Assembly (NCBI GenBank): GCA_004296455.1
Contig: AP018280.1
Location: 806,001 to 870,000 of the forward strand
Length of the DNA: 64,000 nt
Direction: 5' to 3'
Source: Calothrix sp. NIES-4101
GTDB lineage: Bacteria; Cyanobacteriota; Cyanobacteriia; Cyanobacteriales; Nostocaceae
The translations under genes and the position numbers were made by a program. This document shows positions 54,907-63,393 of this stretch, piece by piece; position 1 is the first letter of the stretch; every line of letters starts with the position of its first letter. Below the pieces are notes generated by a model, which made no database searches, was not told where the DNA came from, and saw only the letters and a list, made by a program, of their open reading frames with translations.

Positions 54907-56850
54907 ATGAACAGGCGATCGCCCACCCAAACCCAAACTAAATCACTATCCTTTACCCCTGTCCTTACGGGAATACTGCAACGTAAATGCGCTTCCTGCG
55001 GTAAACATACTTTGGTGGGTGGGGGATGTAACGAATGTAGCAAAAAACAGCAGTTATTACAGCGTCGCACTGCAAACCGGGCCGAATCTCCAGAAGTACC
55101 GCCAATTGTTCATGAAGTATTAAACTCAACCGGTCAGCCTTTAGATCAAGATACTCGTGGTTTCATGGAATCTCGATTTGGCAACGACTTTAGTCAGGTG
55201 CGTGTTCATACAGGTACAAAGGCAGCAGATTCTGCAAAGGCAGTCAATGCAACAGCTTATACAGTAGGAAGCAGTGTAGTTTTTGACACTGGTAGCTATG
55301 CACCCGCAACATTAGCAGGGCGACGATTGTTAGCACACGAACTTACCCATGTAATGCAGCAACGGCAAGCGACTGGATTGACGGCAGGGCGTTTGCAACT
55401 AATATCTGGTGGTAACGATGCTAGGGAGATGGAAGCAGAACAAATCAGTTCAAATATTCTGAGCGATCGCCCTCTACCTCATGTTACCTCTACAGTTAAT
55501 TCGACTCTTCAACGCCAGCAAAGCGGGCAACCCGGCACGAGTCAGTATAGCGAGCATGTAGACCTGGTTGTAACTTCAAGTACTACGCCGAATGTTTGGA
55601 GCGGTTCTGTGCGCCGTGAAGAAAGGACAAGTAGTGGTACGTTATTTCAAACTGGTCGCGCTCCTGTCCGCTATGATGAGAACAATTGTAGTGTGACTGT
55701 ACCAATGAAAGTGGCTTTTCGTCATGCCACCCTAGCAGATGTACAGACTTGTCCTCCCCAACTCGATCAACCTGCCCCTACTAGCTTACCTACTCCTGTA
55801 GACGCTACCACCTTTCGCCGCATTGCCGATGAATATGTGCGAAATTTGAATGAAGACCTGAACGGATGGTATTCTGCGCGTTTTGATGGTTGTGACACGA
55901 ACCGTTGTCACGGACGCGATATGCCGATTCAAGTCCAGGTATCAGAAGTCAGTGCTGGTGGATCGGCTGATTACGAAGTTGCAATTGCCAACCTTTCCGG
56001 TCGTTCATGTGTAGACGACAGTAATTTTACAGGCATGACAGGGCAACCGGGAATGGTTCTGTTGTATGCACAAGGACTTGACCGCAGAACGATGGGACAT
56101 GAAGGGGGACACATGGTACTGGGACACGGTGACGAATATCGGGAAGAGGAGCAACCAGGACCAGGACGACCCGATGACCGCGTGCGTGAGGGAGACTGGT
56201 CGCGCATGGCATCACACCACCGTTTCGGGCGCTTCGCGCTTATGCATGAACGACACTTTGCTTTTGTACCTGCATTTCTCAACCGGGTGCGTCCTGGTTG
56301 TAATGCTCGCTTGGTAGAGGTACAACGTCCGCCTCAAGTCGATTTAACGTTTGAATTTGGGGCTGGTTACGCCAGTTTCGCGGCAGCATCTGGATCTGGA
56401 CGTACCCACGGTTTGTATCTAGGGGGTGGGCTTAGTTTAGGCGTACCACTCAGCCGACAGAGGGAATGGGAGCTGATTATTGGGGTACACGGGCGTTTGA
56501 TTGGTGAGTTAGAATCACCAAACCGACAAGCATTTTTATTAGGTGTTCGCCTTGGACTTGAACACACCTTCAGACCATCATTAGGTGGATTTACTCTCGG
56601 TGGCTTTGGCGAAGCGGGAGTATCCTGGTTATCTCCAGGAGGTTATGCAGAAGGCGGTGGATACTTGGGATACACCTCATCTCCTAGCACTCAACCTGGT
56701 GGTAGTCGTTTTTCCTTACGACTTGAAGGAGCAGCAGGCGCTACCTCGCCCTTTGTAGGTAGAATTGGCGAACCAGGTATGTCGCTTCCCACCGATCCTG
56801 AACAACTCCGGTACTTCCGCCTTGGTTTAAGTGCTGCCCTGCGGTTTTAA
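54907..56850 (+). CDS. DUF4157 effector-type protein with metzincin-like and beta-barrel-like C-terminus
   Basis: The protein has 647 residues. It has the zinc-ribbon CASCGKHTLVGGGCNEC and the DUF4157 domain with LLAHELTHVMQQ (about residue 144). A middle domain holds MGHEGGHMVLGHGDEYREEE (about residue 399), an HExxHxxxGxxD motif of metzincin type, with SRMASHHRFGRFALM after it resembling the Met-turn region. The last 170 residues alternate beta-strands and Gly/Ser turns (LGVRLGLEHTFRPSLGG, FGEAGVSWLSPGGYAEGGG) and end RLGLSAALRF with terminal Phe, as in outer-membrane beta-barrels. The N-terminal cassette nearly matches the other two DUF4157 genes, while the C-terminus is unrelated. The role of the barrel is inference. 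Confidence 0.82.
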   Translation: MNRRSPTQTQTKSLSFTPVLTGILQRKCASCGKHTLVGGGCNECSKKQQLLQRRTANRAESPEVPPIVHEVLNSTGQPLDQDTRGFMESRFGNDFSQVRVHTGTKAADSAKAVNATAYTVGSSVVFDTGSYAPATLAGRRLLAHELTHVMQQRQATGLTAGRLQLISGGNDAREMEAEQISSNILSDRPLPHVTSTVNSTLQRQQSGQPGTSQYSEHVDLVVTSSTTPNVWSGSVRREERTSSGTLFQTGRAPVRYDENNCSVTVPMKVAFRHATLADVQTCPPQLDQPAPTSLPTPVDATTFRRIADEYVRNLNEDLNGWYSARFDGCDTNRCHGRDMPIQVQVSEVSAGGSADYEVAIANLSGRSCVDDSNFTGMTGQPGMVLLYAQGLDRRTMGHEGGHMVLGHGDEYREEEQPGPGRPDDRVREGDWSRMASHHRFGRFALMHERHFAFVPAFLNRVRPGCNARLVEVQRPPQVDLTFEFGAGYASFAAASGSGRTHGLYLGGGLSLGVPLSRQREWELIIGVHGRLIGELESPNRQAFLLGVRLGLEHTFRPSLGGFTLGGFGEAGVSWLSPGGYAEGGGYLGYTSSPSTQPGGSRFSLRLEGAAGATSPFVGRIGEPGMSLPTDPEQLRYFRLGLSAALRF

Positions 56851-57022
56851 TAGGAAGGTGATCGCCCATCATTCATAATCTTTACTTTAATTTTTTCTCC
56901 CCATCGAACAGCATTAAGATGAAGTCTTTTTGGCTTAATCATTACAATAAGTTAACCCAATTGTACTTCTGTAAAGATTGTTAAATAAAACCGAAAGAAA
57001 TAAGTATTTCCTCGGTCAAGTA

Positions 57023-57079
57023 ATGATAATAAAAAGGCAACAACAGATGATTGGTTTTATACACTTTTAGCTAAATTCC
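57023..57079 (+). repeat. leader repeat, copy B
   Basis: ATGATAATAAAAAGGCAACA and the following bases match copy A at 54840-54898. The copy lies in the 298-bp gap after the third DUF4157 gene, which otherwise has no gene. A relaxed frame through it (ATTDDWFYTLLAKFLKLFW) is protein-like but has no start. Confidence 0.55.
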
Positions 57080-57148
57080 TGAAGCTGTTCTGGTCAAGTT
57101 TTCCGACAGTCAAACAAGAAAAACTATCACCAGATAAAGCCCCTAGCC

Positions 57149-57808
57149 ATGACTACCTTCCCAGGTTCACCCAGGCTAATTAAAGGCGGCATTGTCTTAA
57201 TTGACCCTGGTACTTCGGTAGTGCAACGCATTATCGTCATGCAATACAATCCTGATACCCTGACTCGCACTTTACAGTTGCAGGGGGTAGGGGGTGAAGG
57301 TGGCGATCGCCAGGAAGCACTACGCCTTAAAGGACCACCAATTGAGACAATTAAGCTAGATGCAGAAATTGATGCAACTGACCAGCTAGAATTTCCCAAC
57401 CGAAATTCCACCACGGCTGAACTAGGTATTTTCCCCCAACTAGCAGCCCTAGAAACAATTATTTACCCCAGTAGCGGTCAGTTACAAAACAACAATTCCC
57501 AAGCTAAATCAGGCACATTGGAAATTGCGCCAATGGAAACTTCCCTGAGCTTGTTTGTTTGGAGCAAGAACCGCATTTTACCCGTGCGCTTGACGGAGTT
57601 CAGCATTACAGAGGAAGCTTTTGATACTTTCCTCAACCCAATTCGCGCCAAGGTGAGTTTGGGGATGCGGGTATTAACTGTGAATGACCTGGGATTTGAC
57701 CATAAAGGTGGCAATTTGTTTATGGTTTACCAGCGCCAAAAAGAGCAACTGGTGTGGCAAAGCCAATCCGGAACATTTAGTGTGCTGGGGATTGGAGGTA
57801 TTCCATGA
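57149..57808 (+). CDS. CIS tube-initiator / peptidoglycan-binding-type protein (Afp7-like)
   Basis: The protein has 219 residues. PRLIKGGIVLIDPGTSVVQR and IIVMQYNPDTLTRTLQLQGVG begin the CIS tube-protein N-terminal domain. FVWSKNRILPVRLTEFSITEEAFDTFLNPIRAKVSLGMRVLTVNDL is the highly conserved block of that family. In related particles it forms the first layer between spike and tube. A 4-nt overlap (ATGA) joins it to the following LysM-type gene. The start at 57149 is an ATG without a strong ribosome-binding site. Confidence 0.92.
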   Translation: MTTFPGSPRLIKGGIVLIDPGTSVVQRIIVMQYNPDTLTRTLQLQGVGGEGGDRQEALRLKGPPIETIKLDAEIDATDQLEFPNRNSTTAELGIFPQLAALETIIYPSSGQLQNNNSQAKSGTLEIAPMETSLSLFVWSKNRILPVRLTEFSITEEAFDTFLNPIRAKVSLGMRVLTVNDLGFDHKGGNLFMVYQRQKEQLVWQSQSGTFSVLGIGGIP

Positions 57809-58176
57809 TTGACCCCATGCAGGGAATGTCGGGAGTTGTTCAGCCCGGTTCCTTAAAAGCTAGTCTTTTCCCGATTACTAGCCGTTATTACGGTGTGGAT
57901 ATAGCTACCTTGAAAACTCCAACGGGAAGGCAAATTACCTATCTGCGCCGCCGTTTTCTACCGTCCCCAGAACGGTTTGCTTTAATTCAAGAGCATACAG
58001 TCACGGAGGGCGATCGCCTGGATAATATCACAGATGATTACCTGGGCGACCCCGAACAATTTTGGCGGGTAGCAGATGCGAATAATGCCATGAACCCTAG
58101 TGAATTGACTGAAACTATTGGACGCAAATTACGCATAACTCTACCGGAAGGCATACCAGGGATACCTAATGCTTAA
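57805..58176 (+). CDS. LysM-type baseplate protein (tail protein X-like)
   Basis: The protein has 123 residues. Residues 58-112 read EHTVTEGDRLDNITDDYLGD, then PEQFWRVADANNAMNP and ETIGRKLRITLP, a LysM-like fold as in phage tail protein X and the C-terminus of Afp7. The N-terminus holds SRYYGVDIATLKTPTGRQITYLRRR, an extension typical of eCIS. In other systems this is fused to the tube initiator; here it is a separate gene overlapping it by 4 nt. It overlaps the next gene by 8 nt. Confidence 0.85.
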   Translation: MIDPMQGMSGVVQPGSLKASLFPITSRYYGVDIATLKTPTGRQITYLRRRFLPSPERFALIQEHTVTEGDRLDNITDDYLGDPEQFWRVADANNAMNPSELTETIGRKLRITLPEGIPGIPNA

Positions 58177-59293
58177 AGGAATTAATCTCACGCTTCTGAT
58201 TGGACCAGCAGTTCCCGTACCCGCACCGAAGACGGTGATGGATGCACTAACTAGCGTGCAGGTTAATAGTTCTACTGACCGCAGCGGGTTTCAATTGACC
58301 TTCGGGATAAGTAAAGTTTCACCTTTGCTAAAAATAATGTTACCTGCGGGGTATTTTGACCCGATAGTAACTCGCGTAATTATCATAGTCACGGTCGCTG
58401 GAATACCAAATGTATTGATGGATGGGATTGTCACCCGTCAAGAAATTTCACCCAGCAGCGAACCAGGACAGTCTACGCTAACAATTACTGGGGAAGACTT
58501 GAGCGTGTTGATGGACGTTATTCAGGTGCAGCGTTCTTTCCCGGCGATGCCTGATATTGCCCAAATCAATACCATACTCGCACCCTATGCGACATTTGGG
58601 GTTGTACCCTTGGTCATTCCTCCATTTATTCCCTTTGTCCGCTCTCCTACAAGCGGTTATTACAATCAAAACTCCACCGACCTGGAATATATCCGATGGT
58701 TAAGCAGTAGTTGCGGGTATGTTTTCTACGTCGAACCAGGACCAGCACCAGGAAGCAGTATTGCCTATTTTGGACCCGATATTCGCATTCCTAACCCCCA
58801 ACCGGCTTTAAACATCAACATGGACGCTCACACTAATGTGGAATCCTTGAGTTTTAGTTTAGATGGGTTAGCAAAACAGATTATGGTGGTGAATGTGTTG
58901 GAACCTGCGACCCGACGTATTCCCATTCCCGTACCTGTTCCTAATGTCAGTATTTTTCGTCCCCCTTTAGGTGCACGTCCTACCGCACCGGCAAAACTAG
59001 AATACGCTGATAACGTCGCAACTGAACCACCAGATAATGCTGCAAGGTTAATTTTGGGTAGGTTATTGCGAGCAACGGATGCAATTAGCGGGAATGGTTC
59101 ATTAGATGTATTGCGGTATGGAAGGGTTTTGCGATCGCGTCAGTTAGTTGGAGTTAGGGGTGCAGGTTTGGCGTATGACGGGATGTATTACGTTAATAGC
59201 GTTACCCACAATCTGAAACGTGGCGAATACAAGCAAAACTTTAGCTTGTCCCGCGATGGCTTGATTTCCCAAACACCCAGAGTAGTTCCATGA
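58169..59293 (+). CDS. gpD-like hub protein (VgrG N-terminal half)
   Basis: The protein has 374 residues. MDALTSVQVNSSTDRSGFQLTF, LMDGIVTRQEISPSSEPGQS and LTITGEDLSVLMD are the first barrel of phage late-control D / gp27-like hub proteins. RWLSSSCGYVFYVEPGPAPG is the second barrel, and VRGAGLAYDGMYYVNSVTHNLKRGEYKQNFSLSRDG the C-terminal strand set. Trimers adapt the hexameric tube to the spike. In Afp8 or VgrG this is fused to the OB-fold spike; here the spike is the next gene, with a 4-nt overlap. Confidence 0.92.
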   Translation: MLKGINLTLLIGPAVPVPAPKTVMDALTSVQVNSSTDRSGFQLTFGISKVSPLLKIMLPAGYFDPIVTRVIIIVTVAGIPNVLMDGIVTRQEISPSSEPGQSTLTITGEDLSVLMDVIQVQRSFPAMPDIAQINTILAPYATFGVVPLVIPPFIPFVRSPTSGYYNQNSTDLEYIRWLSSSCGYVFYVEPGPAPGSSIAYFGPDIRIPNPQPALNINMDAHTNVESLSFSLDGLAKQIMVVNVLEPATRRIPIPVPVPNVSIFRPPLGARPTAPAKLEYADNVATEPPDNAARLILGRLLRATDAISGNGSLDVLRYGRVLRSRQLVGVRGAGLAYDGMYYVNSVTHNLKRGEYKQNFSLSRDGLISQTPRVVP

Positions 59294-59826
59294 ATGCAAC
59301 AGTACATACAAAAAAATACTACGGTAAATACGCAGGAACAGTTCTGCAAAATGTTGACCCAGAACAACGGGGACGACTACAGTTGACGATACCCGACGCG
59401 ATAGGCTTTATTCCTTCAACATGGGCAGAACCGTGCCTTCCTCTTGCGGGGACTATTGGATTGGCAATGGGGACATATTTTATACCACCAATTGGTGCAG
59501 GCGTGTGGGTGGAATTTGAACACGGTGATTTGAATCGTCCGATATGGGTTGGGTGTCGGTATGGGTCTACAGCAGATGTACCAGCGATCGCCTTAGCAGC
59601 ACCACCAGCAACTCCACCCATTGTTCTGCAATCGATGACGCAAAATAAGGCTATTTTCAGTAGTGTACCGGGTGATGGGATTACCCTGGAAACAGGTTTA
59701 GGTCCGGCTGGTCCTTCGATTAAAATTACACCAGTGGGAATTATCATTTCCGATGGTAAGGGGGCGATGATTACCCTATCAGCAGGAATTGTGACGATTA
59801 ATCAAGGGGCGTTGGTGATTAAGTAG
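59290..59826 (+). CDS. gpV-like spike protein (OB fold and beta-helix)
   Basis: The protein has 178 residues. KYYGKYAGTVLQNVDPEQRG, RLQLTIPDAIG, TWAEPCLPLAG and GVWVEFEHGDLNRPIWVGCRYG make up the gp5/gpV OB-fold domain. The C-terminal repeats with short strands (GDGITLETGLGPAGPSIKIT, GKGAMITLSAGIVTINQGALVIK) form a short beta-helical needle. It makes the central spike under the tube and is tipped by the PAAR-like product of the next gene. Confidence 0.93.
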   Translation: MNATVHTKKYYGKYAGTVLQNVDPEQRGRLQLTIPDAIGFIPSTWAEPCLPLAGTIGLAMGTYFIPPIGAGVWVEFEHGDLNRPIWVGCRYGSTADVPAIALAAPPATPPIVLQSMTQNKAIFSSVPGDGITLETGLGPAGPSIKITPVGIIISDGKGAMITLSAGIVTINQGALVIK

Positions 59827-59841
59827 TAATGGAGTATTTCT

Positions 59842-60198
59842 ATGCCTGGTCTTCTCGTTCATATCGGTGCAATTACGAATTGTTCCCACCCTCCTGGAAC
59901 AGTGACCGCGAATCCTAGCACTCCACCGCGTGTATTTGTAAATCTCAGTCAAGCTGTATTGACTATTAATGATGTACACAGCGTTGCTGGGTGTCCTTTG
60001 CAAGTTCCAGCACTTACACCTAGTGGTACTAAACCTCAACCCTGCGTTACGATTCGCGTCCAAGCTGCAACAAAAGTTTTTATTAATGGCGCACCAGTAG
60101 CAATTTTTACACCTGCTACTCTTGGCTACAGTGTCGAACAAATTCCCCAGGGACCGCCCAATGCTAGTTTGATTCAAAAGCGTGTAATTGCGACTTAA
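59842..60198 (+). CDS. PAAR-like spike tip protein
   Basis: The protein has 118 residues. MPGLLVHIGAITNCSHPPGT is a PAAR-like opening with Cys/His metal-ligand candidates, followed by CPLQVPALTPSGTKPQPCVT and INGAPVAIFTPATLGYS in the typical beta-hairpin repeat. It sharpens the spike and may carry effectors. There is a 15-bp gap after the spike gene. A hairpin follows its stop. Confidence 0.9.
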   Translation: MPGLLVHIGAITNCSHPPGTVTANPSTPPRVFVNLSQAVLTINDVHSVAGCPLQVPALTPSGTKPQPCVTIRVQAATKVFINGAPVAIFTPATLGYSVEQIPQGPPNASLIQKRVIAT

Positions 60199-60211
60199 TT
60201 TTGAAGTTTGC

Positions 60212-60262
60212 AGTCAGAACTTTAGTCTTCACTTACTGATAATCAGGACTAGAGCTTTGACT
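60212..60262 (+). other. imperfect inverted repeat after the PAAR gene
   Basis: The two arms AGTCAGAACTTTAGTC and GACTAGAGCTTTGACT can pair with three mismatches around a loop of about 19 nt. No T-run follows. It lies between the PAAR-like and gp25 genes, the only clear non-overlapping gap inside this part of the operon, and could modulate transcript stability or readthrough. Confidence 0.5.
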
Positions 60263-60285
60263 ACGAACAAAAATGTGGAGCTGCT

Positions 60286-60645
60286 ATGAATATTGATTTT
60301 CCTTTCCACTTCGACAATCTCGGTCGAACTGCAACTACAGATGATAATGACCATATCCGGGACATGATTGAACAGCTATTGTTTACCAATCCTGGGGAAA
60401 GGGTAAACCGTCCTGATTTTGGCAGTGGGTTGTTACAATTGGTGTTTGCTCCCAACAGTCCGGAGTTAGCTGCAACTTTACAATTTACCATGCAGGCGGC
60501 ATTGCAGCAGTGGTTGGGGGATTTAATTGATGTGCAAGCTTTGGAAGTGATCAGTGAAGATTCTCGCTTGCAGGTATTTTTGCAATATGCAATTAAACGC
60601 ACTGGGGAACAGCGTACAGAAATCTTTGCCAGGAGCGGTGTATGA
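60286..60645 (+). CDS. gp25/gpW-like baseplate wedge protein
   Basis: The protein has 119 residues. HIRDMIEQLLFTNPGERVNRPDFGSGLLQLVFAPN is the signature of the gp25/IraD fold, containing the EPR-like core (here PGERVNRPDFG). It nucleates sheath polymerisation at the baseplate. The product overlaps the next baseplate gene by 4 nt. The start is an ATG preceded by GTGGAGCTGCT, with GGAG about 8 nt upstream. Confidence 0.95.
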   Translation: MNIDFPFHFDNLGRTATTDDNDHIRDMIEQLLFTNPGERVNRPDFGSGLLQLVFAPNSPELAATLQFTMQAALQQWLGDLIDVQALEVISEDSRLQVFLQYAIKRTGEQRTEIFARSGV

Positions 60646-63230
60646 TGAATCAGCCGATGTTAAGCTGTGAAAACGAACAACGCCGTCATGAAGTCCGTAA
60701 GCGACACCTGAACGGATTGGATTATTTGGAGGTCAGTGACGACCAGCTTTGTTTATGCGTGCATTTTATTGGTTCTTTACCAGAAAATATTACTAAGGAA
60801 AATCTGCGGATTGAAGGTGGTCAGCGTATCCAGGATATCCGGGTGGTTGATGTGGAGTTGGAAATTCAGGAAGATCCAACTTTAGATAGTTGTTTGCGGG
60901 TAAGGGTTGATAAGTTTGGTGATTTTTCTACCTACATTCTCCGCTTAGTTGGATTGGAAGGGATTGACCCCCGTTATTCTTACCTAAATTTCAGTTTTAA
61001 GGTTAATTGTCCCAGCGATTTAGATTGTCAATTAGCACATACTTGTCCTGGGGAAGAACGGATTGAACCGGAGATTAATTATTTAGCTAAGGATTACGCC
61101 AGTTTCCACCAACTAATTTTAGACCGTTTGGCGTTAACTATGCCTGATTGGCAGGAACGTCACGTTCCCGATTTGGGAATTACTTTGGTGGAAATTCTAG
61201 CTTATGTAGGGGACTATCTTAGTTACTATCAAGATGCTGTTGCTTCCGAAGCATATTTAGATATTGCTCGTCAGCGTATCTCCGTGCGTCGTCATGTCCG
61301 ATTGGTTGATTACCCGATGCATGAGGGTTGCAATGCAAGGACTTGGGTATGGTTAGAAACGAATATTGATACTGAGATTAATCTCGAAGACATATATTTT
61401 ATTACTCCCTATCAAGATTTACCTCTCTCAAATCCAATTCTGAGAAAAGAAGATTTGAGAAATATTGAAAGCAACAAGTACGAAGTATTTGAGCCAATTT
61501 TGACCGATTCCCAAGCAGAAATTAAACTATACGAACAACATAACGAAATTCATTTTTACACCTGGGGCGATCACCAATGTTGTTTACCCAAGGGTGCAAC
61601 CAGTGCAACTCTTCTGGATGAATGGGTTCCCCTTGCTGCGACTCCAAAACAAACTCCCGATAAATGCGATGATGATTCTCCCCCACCTCCTCCCCAATTG
61701 GAACGCAAGTTAAAGCTGAAAGTGGGTGATATTTTGATTTTTGAAGAAATCAAGGGAGCAAAAACCGGAAATCCAGGTGATGCAGATATTACCCACCGTC
61801 ATGCTGTCCGGATTACAAATATTCAACCTGGGATAGATAAAGTTTACAGGGTCAAGCTAAATAATTTTGAGGGAGATATGCCCACTCCCATTATCGAAAT
61901 AACTTGGGCGATCGCAGATGCATTACCCTTCCCCTTGTGTATTTCTGCCCTTGGATTAGCACCAGAATGCCAATTAATAGAAAATATCAGCGTTGTTCGC
62001 GGTAATGTCGTCCTAGTAGACCACGGACGCACCATTACAGGAGAAGATTTGGGAACAGTGGCAACAAAAGCAGAGATAATGGTCTGTGAAGGGGAGGGTC
62101 AACCGACAGATATAACCCTAGAAGCTGCACCTTTTTATCCCCGTCTCAAATATGCACCGCTTACTTTTAGTCAACCAATTTCCACCGACAAGGATATATC
62201 TGCTTCTCTGCTCCTCAACCAGAATCCCAGAAAATCTGTACCGCAAATTACGAAATTACTCAGTAATTTACCCAGTCGAACCAAATCCTGGAATTGGATT
62301 CCCCGACCAGATTTATTGGGAAGTAACAGTCAAGATAGATATTTTGTCGTGGAAATGAATAACGAAGGTTATGCTCACCTGCGGTTTGGCAATGGGGAAC
62401 TGGGACAAATACCTGAAGCTGGGAGTAGCTTTTTTGCCACCTATCGCATCGGTAACGGGATAGTTGGGAACATAGGTGCAGATGCGATCGCTCATGTTGT
62501 TTTTCGTCAAAATCCACCCAGTGGTTTGAGCTTAATTCCCCATAATCCTTTACCAGCAAAAGGAGGTACGCAAGCAGAACTGTTATCAGAAGTTAAATTA
62601 TTTGCTCCCAGCAGTTTTCGTAAAGAATTGCAAAGGGCGATCATAGCTCAAGATTATGCAGATATAGTCATGCGTGATTTTGGAGACAGAGTACAGAGGA
62701 GTGCAGCAACTTTGCGTTGGACGGGAAGTTGGGATGAGATATTGGTAGTAGTTGACCCTTGGGGAAAAGAAACCAATAGCGCAGAATTATTAGCAGCGAT
62801 TTCCCAACATTTATATATCTACCGTCGTATCGGTCACGATGTGGTGGTAAAACAAGCTATCTACGTTCCTTTAGATATTGAAATGACTGTATGTGTCCAA
62901 CCGGAATTTTTGCGAGGACATGTAAAAGCAGCATTATTAGATGTATTTAGCAACAGGATTTTAGCAAACGGTCAGCGTGGTTTTTTCCATCCAGATAATC
63001 TGACTTTTGGGACTGGAATTGCATTGAGTAAATTAGTTGCGATCGCGCAAACAGTGACGGGTGTAGATAATGTAGTAGTCACAAAATTACAACGCTTATA
63101 CGAAGGAGATAACGGAGAGTTAGATAGTGGTATTTTATCTCTCAATTCTCTGGAAATTGCTCGATTAGATAATGACCTCAACTTCCCGGAAAATGGTAAG
63201 TTTAAAATTAATTTGCGAGGTGGAAGATGA
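60642..63230 (+). CDS. large baseplate wedge protein (gpJ / Afp11-like)
   Basis: The protein has 862 residues. EINYLAKDYASFHQLILDRLALTMPDWQERHVPDLGITLVEILAYVGDYLSYYQDAVASEAYLDIARQ opens the conserved region of putative baseplate assembly proteins. HLRFGNGELGQIPEAGSSFFATYRIGNGIVGNIGADAI is the second conserved block, followed by gpJ-like C-terminal beta regions (IYRRIGHDVVVKQAIYVPLDIEMTVCV). It forms the baseplate wedge together with gp25 and the next gene's product. It starts by ATGATG overlapping the gp25 stop. Confidence 0.94.
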   Translation: MMNQPMLSCENEQRRHEVRKRHLNGLDYLEVSDDQLCLCVHFIGSLPENITKENLRIEGGQRIQDIRVVDVELEIQEDPTLDSCLRVRVDKFGDFSTYILRLVGLEGIDPRYSYLNFSFKVNCPSDLDCQLAHTCPGEERIEPEINYLAKDYASFHQLILDRLALTMPDWQERHVPDLGITLVEILAYVGDYLSYYQDAVASEAYLDIARQRISVRRHVRLVDYPMHEGCNARTWVWLETNIDTEINLEDIYFITPYQDLPLSNPILRKEDLRNIESNKYEVFEPILTDSQAEIKLYEQHNEIHFYTWGDHQCCLPKGATSATLLDEWVPLAATPKQTPDKCDDDSPPPPPQLERKLKLKVGDILIFEEIKGAKTGNPGDADITHRHAVRITNIQPGIDKVYRVKLNNFEGDMPTPIIEITWAIADALPFPLCISALGLAPECQLIENISVVRGNVVLVDHGRTITGEDLGTVATKAEIMVCEGEGQPTDITLEAAPFYPRLKYAPLTFSQPISTDKDISASLLLNQNPRKSVPQITKLLSNLPSRTKSWNWIPRPDLLGSNSQDRYFVVEMNNEGYAHLRFGNGELGQIPEAGSSFFATYRIGNGIVGNIGADAIAHVVFRQNPPSGLSLIPHNPLPAKGGTQAELLSEVKLFAPSSFRKELQRAIIAQDYADIVMRDFGDRVQRSAATLRWTGSWDEILVVVDPWGKETNSAELLAAISQHLYIYRRIGHDVVVKQAIYVPLDIEMTVCVQPEFLRGHVKAALLDVFSNRILANGQRGFFHPDNLTFGTGIALSKLVAIAQTVTGVDNVVVTKLQRLYEGDNGELDSGILSLNSLEIARLDNDLNFPENGKFKINLRGGR

Positions 63231-63243
63231 AGAAAAATTAGTT

Positions 63244-63393
63244 ATGATTCAATGCTTAATTACAATCTTAACAATAAGTGGAATACTTTCTCTTACCCTC
63301 TGCGTGAGATTTAACACAAACCATTTATCAAATCGAAAGTATAACTGTAACTTCAAATCTAAAATTCTCGGAGGAATAGGACATGAACAATGA
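63244..63393 (+). CDS. possible membrane micropeptide (49 aa)
   Basis: The frame MIQCLITILTISGILSLTLC carries one hydrophobic segment followed by a basic tail (NRKYNCNFKSK). It starts 14 bp after the baseplate gene and overlaps the next gene's start by 11 bp. No ribosome-binding site is evident. It could be a real membrane peptide or chance in a spacer. Confidence 0.25.
   Translation: MIQCLITILTISGILSLTLCVRFNTNHLSNRKYNCNFKSKILGGIGHEQ

Noticed and set aside
55971-56282. Several minus-strand frames of 60-100 codons inside the third DUF4157 gene
   Set aside because: They are antisense to the metzincin-like and barrel-like coding sequence; they are Cys/Pro/Ser-rich without motifs.
57127-57414. 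95-codon minus-strand frame
   Set aside because: It overlaps the conserved tube-initiator gene on the other strand and shows no independent signals.
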